Part shown: in pieces, positions 1 to 5,078 of the stretch | How positions within the stretch are numbered: position 1 is the first letter of the stretch | Layout of the letters: each line of letters opens with the position of its first letter | Source of the DNA: Thalassiosira profunda | Taxonomy: Eukaryota; Bacillariophyta; Thalassiosirophyceae; Thalassiosirales; Thalassiosiraceae | Reading direction: 5' to 3' | DNA: 12,885 nt | Assembly: GCA_036939355.1 (NCBI GenBank) | Contig: JALLAP010001286.1 | Location: forward strand, 1-12,885 | The notes under the pieces: generated by a model | Databases searched by the model: none | What the model was told of the DNA's origin: nothing | The model's input: the letters and a program-made list of their open reading frames with translations, nothing else | Program-made: the position numbers and the translations under genes

Positions 1-2374
1 CGGCTCGGGCCAATGTCGTCTTGGCACAACCCGGAGGTCCGTGCAGAAGCACGCCCCGTGGTGGCGTCAGACCCAGAGCTTGGAAGGCGCCTCGTCGCGT
101 TCGTGGCCACTCGATTGCCTCGCGCAATGCCCGCTTCGCGCCTCTGGCATCGCCCGCAATATCGTCCCAGTTGGTTTTTGGTGGGGCCGAAAGGGAGGCA
201 TCGCGGAGGCACGAGGCGCCAACGTCGTTCATTGCCGAGAAAAGGTCTTTTGCAATCATCGTTGGCGGGTGATTTTGGAGTTCAGGCCGACGCAGTGGGT
301 CATGAAATTGTCTCTCGATGCAGAGAATTGCAGCCCTGCGAACGAGCGCAGACAGATCCGCCGCAACGTAGCCGACGCAGGCTTCTGCAACTCTTTGCAA
401 ATCTGCTTCGTCAATACAGTCGGAAGGCCCAATCAAGCTCTTCAAGAGACCGAATCGTTCCTCGGCGTCCGGCGGGCTCACCACCACCTCCTTTTCGAGC
501 CTTCCCGGCCTTCGAAGGAACGCTGGAATGGCATCCACGCGGTTGGTAGCCGCGGCGACCAGAATGCGCTCCCAGCCACCCCCGCCCTCGTCTGGATCCA
601 CGACCCCTTCCATCCGATCCAGAATCACGGCCAGCATCGCCGCCACCACGGGCGATGAGACGAGAGCGTCGCACTCGTCCAAGAAGACAATTACCGCTTC
701 GGCGATGGCACCGGTGGCGCTTCGAAACTGCCTCTCCAACTCCCGCGCTGAGGAGGCGTGGTTTCCGCCGGACGAGGACGCAGTCGCCAGAAGCTCTGAT
801 CCCCTTAGAGACAGAAGATGCACCGCCTTACGATCCGACGTCGACGCAGTTACGTCCAACGGCCACGAGTTGGCAATATCCACAGCTTGCTTCACAGAGT
901 ACGTCTTGCCCACACCCGGGGGACCAGATAGCAGGAAGCTCCTTGGGACCGTCGGCCTGCCTCGATCCGATTGGAAGCACAGCATTGCCCTCAAGGAGTC
1001 CACGAGATGTTGGTGAGGCGGCACGCGCGCGTGATGGCCCTTGGAGGATGGCAGTGGTGGTATTTGTGCAATGGGATGCACATCTGGTGCAGTGGAGTTT
1101 GTTGATTGCCCCGCTTTGCCAGAACCCGCCTTCTCATCGCACTGAAAGATTATCCTCGTGCTCGGAAGTATGACAAAAAGTGTCAATGCATCACTTTGGT
1201 CCTGAAGCGACGTTTGACTCCCGGACGATTGGACGTCCCCAACTCCAAACTCTAGTACCCTCCAAAGGCCTCCAACGCCAGCAGGTGGATTCTGTGGAAC
1301 TTTCACCGACAATCTGCATCTGATGGACAATGTGGCTTGTTCTCCGTCCTCGTTCTTTGCGCGGTGCAATATGACCCTTCCAACGAGGAGGCGCTTGACG
1401 CAGGCCCTGAGCAGGGCATCGGAATTGATGTCGCTACCGGCCGAGGTATCTCCGCCGCGTGGATAAAGAGTGATCGAAAGGAGAGGTATCCTTCTGGCAG
1501 TTGGAAGCGGCAGGATGAAACCATCACCTTGACTGGGAGCCGACGATGCCGGTTCGTTTCCCAAAGAATCACCAGAGCCTTCACCGATGCCCTCAGCAAT
1601 CAATAGCCTCAGATTCACCTGATCGCGTCCCTTTTGCAAAGCTCGCGGTAACGAAGATGAACTCCCAGGAAAATTGCCCACGTCATCGTCCATTCCCAGC
1701 ACTTCCACGATGGCGTCGGCCACGCAACACTCGTTGCTGCAAGGGCAGCGGCGACGGTGGACGTGATGCCCGCTTGCCACCTGAGCAAGGGATCGATACA
1801 TCTGTTCAACGTCCCCTCGCGATACGTCCAATACGCGCTCATTTCTCCCCCTCGATCGGTTTGAATATTGCCTCGAACGCCAATTTGCAATGCAACGCCG
1901 CAGAAACGATACGCACCCCTCGGTCGGTGCATCCCTCCCGTCGACGCTGCAACCAGTCTCGTTCGACGGTGCGACGATGGAATGGCTGTTTGGAAAGTGA
2001 GCCAGAATCTCCTCCAAAGAAAGATCCTCCTTCTCAGTCTCAACACCGGATTCGTTCTCTGTGCGCAGACTGATGCCAACACGGGTGTCGTTGTCCGTCC
2101 CTTCGTAGAGGCACAGGAATCGCTCGTCCGATGCTCCCTCCCCACTTGTTGATGGGCGCGCGCATCTGATGGGCACTCTTGCAATTTTGCACAGCCGTCC
2201 ACAGATGGGCGCCCCGACGCCCTCATTTACATCTCCACTGCGCACGACCACGGCGTCACATTGCCTTAGAGCCGCGCGCGACGATGGATGCGGGCGACGA
2301 CGCCGTCGCCCATCAAAAATCGATGGCAGGGCGTCCTCCTGCCGCCGCGGCGGAGGAGCGTTCGCAGTCGCCAT
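1..2374 (-). CDS. Type II AAA+ ATPase, CDC48B/SPATA5L1 (AFG2B)-like, 3' end outside window
   Basis: An uninterrupted minus-strand frame runs from ATG 2374 (context gcaaaaATGg) off the left edge, at least 791 residues. Domain D1 has Walker A GPPGVGKT (residues ~484-491, nt 925-902), Walker B VIVFLDECD (~561-569), a sensor-1 segment AAATNRVDAI, and an arginine-finger-like RRPGR. D2 starts near NWDDIAGD and shows Walker A GPPGCAKT (~779-786, nt 40-17), where the window ends. The unusual P-loop GCAKTTLARA and the IEWP...GLTPPRGVLLHGPPG run are typical of SPATA5L1 and plant CDC48B rather than of CDC48/p97, PEX1/6 or NSF. These proteins act as ATP-driven unfoldases, in animals in 60S ribosome maturation with AFG2A. 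The region before D1 is long (~480 residues versus roughly 240 in human SPATA5L1) and holds a cysteine cluster CPCSNECC at ~210-217. The frame stays open back to 2455, just after a C-tract and CACAG, so an upstream exon is possible. Confidence 0.88.
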   Translation of the reverse strand, partial: MATANAPPPRRQEDALPSIFDGRRRRRPHPSSRAALRQCDAVVVRSGDVNEGVGAPICGRLCKIARVPIRCARPSTSGEGASDERFLCLYEGTDNDTRVGISLRTENESGVETEKEDLSLEEILAHFPNSHSIVAPSNETGCSVDGRDAPTEGCVSFLRRCIANWRSRQYSNRSRGRNERVLDVSRGDVEQMYRSLAQVASGHHVHRRRCPCSNECCVADAIVEVLGMDDDVGNFPGSSSSLPRALQKGRDQVNLRLLIAEGIGEGSGDSLGNEPASSAPSQGDGFILPLPTARRIPLLSITLYPRGGDTSAGSDINSDALLRACVKRLLVGRVILHRAKNEDGEQATLSIRCRLSVKVPQNPPAGVGGLWRVLEFGVGDVQSSGSQTSLQDQSDALTLFVILPSTRIIFQCDEKAGSGKAGQSTNSTAPDVHPIAQIPPLPSSKGHHARVPPHQHLVDSLRAMLCFQSDRGRPTVPRSFLLSGPPGVGKTYSVKQAVDIANSWPLDVTASTSDRKAVHLLSLRGSELLATASSSGGNHASSARELERQFRSATGAIAEAVIVFLDECDALVSSPVVAAMLAVILDRMEGVVDPDEGGGGWERILVAAATNRVDAIPAFLRRPGRLEKEVVVSPPDAEERFGLLKSLIGPSDCIDEADLQRVAEACVGYVAADLSALVRRAAILCIERQFHDPLRRPELQNHPPTMIAKDLFSAMNDVGASCLRDASLSAPPKTNWDDIAGDARGAKRALREAIEWPRTRRGAFQALGLTPPRGVLLHGPPGCAKTTLARA

Positions 2375-2575
2375 TTTTGCCGCCTGCAATTGCTGTCCCT
2401 CCCGCGCGAAGGCTCGGGGCCCCTCTGCTCTGGCCGCCACGGTGCCGAGGGAGGCCTGTGCAGGGGGGGGGGGGGTGCTGGTCGGTCTGGCAGGTCGGTG
2501 CTATGTAGCTGTACGAGGACGAAGGGTGGGAGGCGGGAGGAGGAGGAGAAAAAGATCACGTGACTTAAGTGTTAC
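2375..2575 (-). promoter_or_regulatory. Probable upstream region of the AAA ATPase gene with CACGTG elements
   Basis: This stretch holds a perfect palindrome TCACGTGA (2556-2563) and a second half-type element TTACGTGAC (2572-2580) 16 nt further on, the classic target shape of bHLH/bZIP factors. It also holds a run of 13 G (C on the minus strand) at 2463-2475. On the minus strand the C-run is followed by CTGCACAG, which also looks like a splice acceptor ending at 2456. The region is therefore either promoter/5' UTR of the ATPase starting at 2374, or a 120-nt intron (2456-2575, GTAACA...CACAG) joining the ORF piece at 2576-2851 to the ATPase. Both ends would be phase 0, so the sequence alone does not decide. 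Confidence 0.45.
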
Positions 2576-2851
2576 GTGACTTCCCACTTCCAGGCCCACC
2601 AAGCCGACCGGCCCGCCGTTCTTGCCTCGGCCTCGCTTGCCACCATTCTGCTGGTGTTTGCCGTCGCCCTCCTCCAATCCCCGCAGCGTGGCCTCGCTTA
2701 GCGGCAGACTTCGGAAGGCGACCTTCTGGGCGAGGGGCGGGGCGTAGCCGCGGGCGGGACACTCGTCGCGGAGGCGGCGGCGGAGGCGGGCGATGCTTTG
2801 GCGCTCGGACGACAGGGCGGTGGGCCGCTTTGCTGAGGCTGCGGGCGCCAT
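2576..2851 (-). CDS. Dbp4/DDX10-like N-terminal fragment, or a 5' exon of the AAA gene
   Basis: From ATG 2851, in strong context (gccATGG), 92 codons of GC3-rich, coding-looking sequence precede a possible GTAACA donor at 2575. Unspliced, the frame ends at 2501. The piece ERQSIARLRRRLRDE followed ~15 residues later by FRSLPLSEATLRGLEEG matches from memory the start of Dbp4/DDX10 DEAD-box helicases: a basic helix, then F-x-x-LP-[IL]-S-x-x-TL-[KR]-GL. Dbp4 helicases act in pre-rRNA processing. The Q-motif and helicase core that should follow are absent. Instead come a basic linker GKRGRGKNGG and then VGLVGLEVGSHV. Alternative reading: exon 1 of the neighbouring ATPase, since GLEVGSHV also resembles a CDC48-type N-domain strand and the splice phases agree. 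The piece looks coding; its identity is uncertain. Confidence 0.42.
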
Positions 2852-2910
2852 GGCGACGGATACTATGCGGGTTATGGACGCCGCGGTTGAGGATGGAGCT
2901 GAGATAGTAA

Positions 2911-3237
2911 TACTTTGCCACCCTCGCGGTGGAGGACTACTTTGCCCGCGCCGGCGCCGTGGCGCCCGCAACCGTCATGTTGACGAAAGAACAGGTGGAG
3001 ACCCATCCCGTCAGCATGGTCGAACAATTTCGCAAGTTGGGGCTGCCCGTCGAGGTGAAGAACCGGCGGGTGGCCTTCGTGGGCGGACGGGAGGAGTGGG
3101 AGGTGTGCAAGGAGGGCAAAGAGCTGAGCGTCGAGCAGTGCAAGATACTGGTGCACATGGGGGTGAAGCTGGCGACGTTCAAGATCGGGCTGGTGCGACG
3201 GTGGGAGAAGGACGACGGGGCGGTGGAGGAGTTTTGA
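2911..3237 (+). pseudogene. Mrt4 (60S assembly factor, uL10/P0 paralogue) C-terminal fragment
   Basis: The 108-residue frame ending at TGA 3235-3237 matches the second half of Mrt4. It contains DYFARAG, then [15 protein letters not shown] (human: a LRQLGLPTALKRG-type segment), then [24 protein letters not shown] and a final FKIGLVRRW. Mrt4 occupies the P0 site on pre-60S particles before ribosomal stalk assembly. The full protein is about 236-240 residues. The N-terminal ~120, which carry the basic start and the rRNA-binding half, are not found in any plus-strand frame upstream. The homologous frame meets TAA at 2908-2910 directly before Tyr 2911. No splice acceptor fits there, because the AG at 2906-2907 would place TAA first in the exon. 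The first in-frame ATG is 2977, giving only 86 residues. It is likely a truncated copy or an assembly breakpoint, though residue conservation suggests it is recent. Confidence 0.72.
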
Positions 3238-3950
3238 GGATGAGAATGTAGCGAGAAATGAGATCAACCTGCGGTGGGCGCGGTGGTGTCGATCACGTCG
3301 ATGTATGAAAGACGACGGTTTGCACAGCACAGAGGGTTGGGCATCAAAATGTACTCGATCAGTATGCTTTCCGCCAGCACCAATGTCCACAGCCCGGCAT
3401 CAAGCGTAGCTCTTTCGATATGTAATATCAGCAACGAAGGATGAGTGTGCGATTGTGATGATCGTTCCCCTGCATTCCAGACAATAGGCCAAAATGAGGC
3501 CATCGATTGAAAGGCCACCGGTGTGGAGAGTGCAAATATCGGCCGGCATTCCAAGAATTCTTTTGAGTGTAAAGCCTTATGCGAGTGAGCCTCCATCCCT
3601 CGCGCACCAGGAAAAGTTGTCAGCACTCTTTCTCAAATCTGTAGTTTGCTTCTGCTCGGCAAAGGTGTCTGACTGGGGCAGCTCAAGGGCAGTTCCAGGC
3701 ACTTCACACACGTTTCTACAAACTGACAATGTCCTACTCAGGTGTTCTCATTTATACACTGATATTCTCTTATCGGCGATGTTGTGTATGATTCCTACGT
3801 ATTAGATTCTCTTCAGCGGCGAAGTCGGCCATGTGAATGATACCGTGGGATGTCATCTGACGCAAACACGATGCGAGCAATTGCCCCCTCTTTCCACCTC
3901 TCTCTATCATTTACCTGTGCACTGTTGCAACTCTGCATGCATTCAGATGC
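3238..3950. other. Lower-GC intergenic stretch, no supported gene
   Basis: GC content falls clearly compared with the flanking genes, and codon-like periodicity is lost. Two overlapping frames on opposite strands exist: minus 3264-3626 (120 aa) and plus 3494-3805 (103 aa). Neither resembles a family I know and neither has a convincing start context, and overlapping antisense frames cannot both be ordinary genes. I see no RNA gene, transposase or terminal repeat here. The stretch likely contains the 3' flank of the Mrt4 fragment and distal upstream sequence of the gene at 4213. Confidence 0.5.
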
Positions 3951-4039
3951 AGTTCGCAAGTTGACACCTCGCCGGTTTGGTTGCAAAACAGTTCGCTTGC
4001 TGACACTCGCCTGCTTTTTTAGTTCGCAAGTTGAGAGCC
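3951..4039 (+). repeat. Three-copy AGTTCGC(A/T)(A/T)G(T/C)TGA motif upstream of the secreted-protein gene
   Basis: Three related ~19-23 nt units begin at 3951, 3990 and 4021. Each begins AGTTCGC. Units 1 and 3 share AGTTCGCAAGTTGA exactly. Unit 2 reads AGTTCGCTTGCTGA, and units 1 and 2 continue with CAC(C)TCGCC. Spacing is 39 and 31 nt. They lie 174-262 bp before ATG 4213, so a clustered transcription-factor site is plausible. A TATA-like CATAAAATT follows at about 4077-4085. Confidence 0.5.
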
Positions 4040-4212
4040 TTTGTGTACTACATACAAAAAGCAAGCGGACGAGGCGCATAAAATTCTTATCACACCGAGC
4101 GCATCGCTAGCATTCAGCCCCACTCCACGAAGTAAGGCATTGGGCTACCGTTTGTTATCCTCTTGCAATCTTTCTGTTGCCTCATTTTCCGCTGTCGTGT
4201 GCACGCGTAGCC

Positions 4213-4701
4213 ATGAAGCTCTCCCTTCTCGCCTCCCTCCCCCTCCTAGCTGCCGCTGGCCCCGGCGGCGTCCGTCGCGATCTCCAGGCCGTAGTTTACA
4301 AGAACAAACAGAAGTTCACCGATCCCTTCACTAACTACGCTTCGTGCGCCGATCCGCCCGAAGCTCTCCTTTGCTCTGGTGTCCGCAACCTATCATCAAC
4401 CACAACCATCAACGGCAATCATTTCTCGTACCATTATCACTTCAATTGGCAAGGCGTCAAGTGCGTCGGCCAAATCTCCGGAGACATTTACAAATATGTC
4501 AATAACCTCTTTGGACGGGGGAGCGGTGTCTTTGTTAATGATGCGTTCACCACTGGGGAACTGTACAACTTGAAGTTGATTGGGCCTGGACCGGACAACA
4601 TCTTCACCTCCAAGCAACGCGTCAAAACTACTGTCAATGCCAATGGCGAGATAACGGTCGAAATCGACAGTGGGGTGGAATACGGGTGTAAGGGCGAATA
4701 A
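4213..4701 (+). CDS. Small secreted protein of unknown family
   Basis: A 162-residue protein beginning MKLSLLASLPLLAAAG, a textbook signal peptide with basic residue, hydrophobic core and small residues near a likely cleavage around 15-19. I chose ATG 4213 because it places this signal at the very N-terminus; the frame upstream contains no other ATG. The mature part is polar and aromatic, with FSYHYHFNW at ~71-79, four cysteines (45, 54, 84, 159) that could form two disulfides, and an NLSS glycosylation sequon at 59-62. The short alternating hydrophobic pattern and many G/N turns suggest a small beta-rich fold. I do not recognise a family. It probably acts outside the cell or in the secretory path. 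It ends GCKGE-TAA; the same frame then stays open for another 83 codons, and a good donor-like GTAAGG (4688-4693) lies just before the stop, so an alternative C-terminus is conceivable. It converges on the NELF-like gene, 377 bp away. Confidence 0.72.
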   Translation: MKLSLLASLPLLAAAGPGGVRRDLQAVVYKNKQKFTDPFTNYASCADPPEALLCSGVRNLSSTTTINGNHFSYHYHFNWQGVKCVGQISGDIYKYVNNLFGRGSGVFVNDAFTTGELYNLKLIGPGPDNIFTSKQRVKTTVNANGEITVEIDSGVEYGCKGE

Positions 4702-4728
4702 ATCCACACCGAACTCCTCAAGGTCCTC

Positions 4729-4860
4729 CACGAAGCCACACCACCACGCCATCCACGACATTTACGCTGTTTAAAGACAAGCCCGCTGGCGTTCCCCGAG
4801 ACTGTTCTGTTGGTATCATGTTTGCTTCTGTGTTTGAAGCTAGCTGTTGGTAATAACGAG
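4729..4860 (+). repeat. Imperfect direct repeat, copy 1
   Basis: This copy shares ordered blocks with 4911-5040 at an offset of 182-184 nt: CACGAAGC at the start, GACATTT in the middle, GAGAC(T/C)GT(T/C)CTGTT, then CTGTTTG-like sequence and GTTGGTAA near the end. Identity is high only in blocks, so this is an old duplication. Read in the frame of the upstream gene, the block encodes FPETVLLVSCLLLCLKLAVG, a hydrophobic stretch. Confidence 0.5.
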
Positions 4861-4910
4861 ACAGAGCCCGACATCTACCACAAGAATAACGAAGAATTCG
4901 GCGCGAGGGG

Positions 4911-5040
4911 CACGAAGCGACGCCCCAAGACATTTCTCCTTACGAGCCACTAGAGACGAGCAACTGCCCCCGCGCTTTGCTGAGACCGTCCTGTTTGCCA
5001 TCCTGTCTGCACCTCTGTTTGCTATTGTTGGTAACTGTAG
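4911..5040 (+). repeat. Imperfect direct repeat, copy 2
   Basis: Partner of the block at 4729-4860. In one plus-strand frame it encodes FAETVLFAILSAPLFAIVGN, which resembles the corresponding peptide of copy 1, so the hydrophobic character is preserved in both copies despite base changes. It lies just downstream of the stop of the NELF-like gene on the minus strand. Confidence 0.5.
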
Positions 5041-5078
5041 GAGGAAATCTGCTTCAAGAAGTATTGTATGTTGCCCTC

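Larger units (their letters stand above)
4702..5078. other. Convergent intergenic region between secreted-protein and NELF-like genes
   Basis: The 377 bp separate the stop of the plus-strand gene from the stop of the minus-strand gene and must hold both 3' UTRs and transcript ends. I see no canonical AATAAA on either strand at the expected place. The main content is an imperfect direct duplication, listed separately. Confidence 0.5.

Noticed and set aside
13..1173. Several overlapping plus-strand frames of 80-200 codons
   Set aside because: They are antisense to the minus-strand AAA ATPase, whose Walker A, Walker B and sensor motifs fix the coding strand.
1615..2226. Minus-strand frame of 203 codons inside the ATPase
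   Set aside because: It is one base out of register with the continuous ATPase frame and shows no family similarity.
2569..2907. Plus-strand frame of 112 codons before the Mrt4 fragment, considered as its missing N-terminus
   Set aside because: It is Arg/Gly/Pro-rich with no Mrt4 residues and is antisense to the more coding-like minus-strand piece.
4177..4212. Upstream extension of the secreted protein from TTG 4177
   Set aside because: Not an ATG, and it would bury the signal peptide; ATG 4213 is the natural start.
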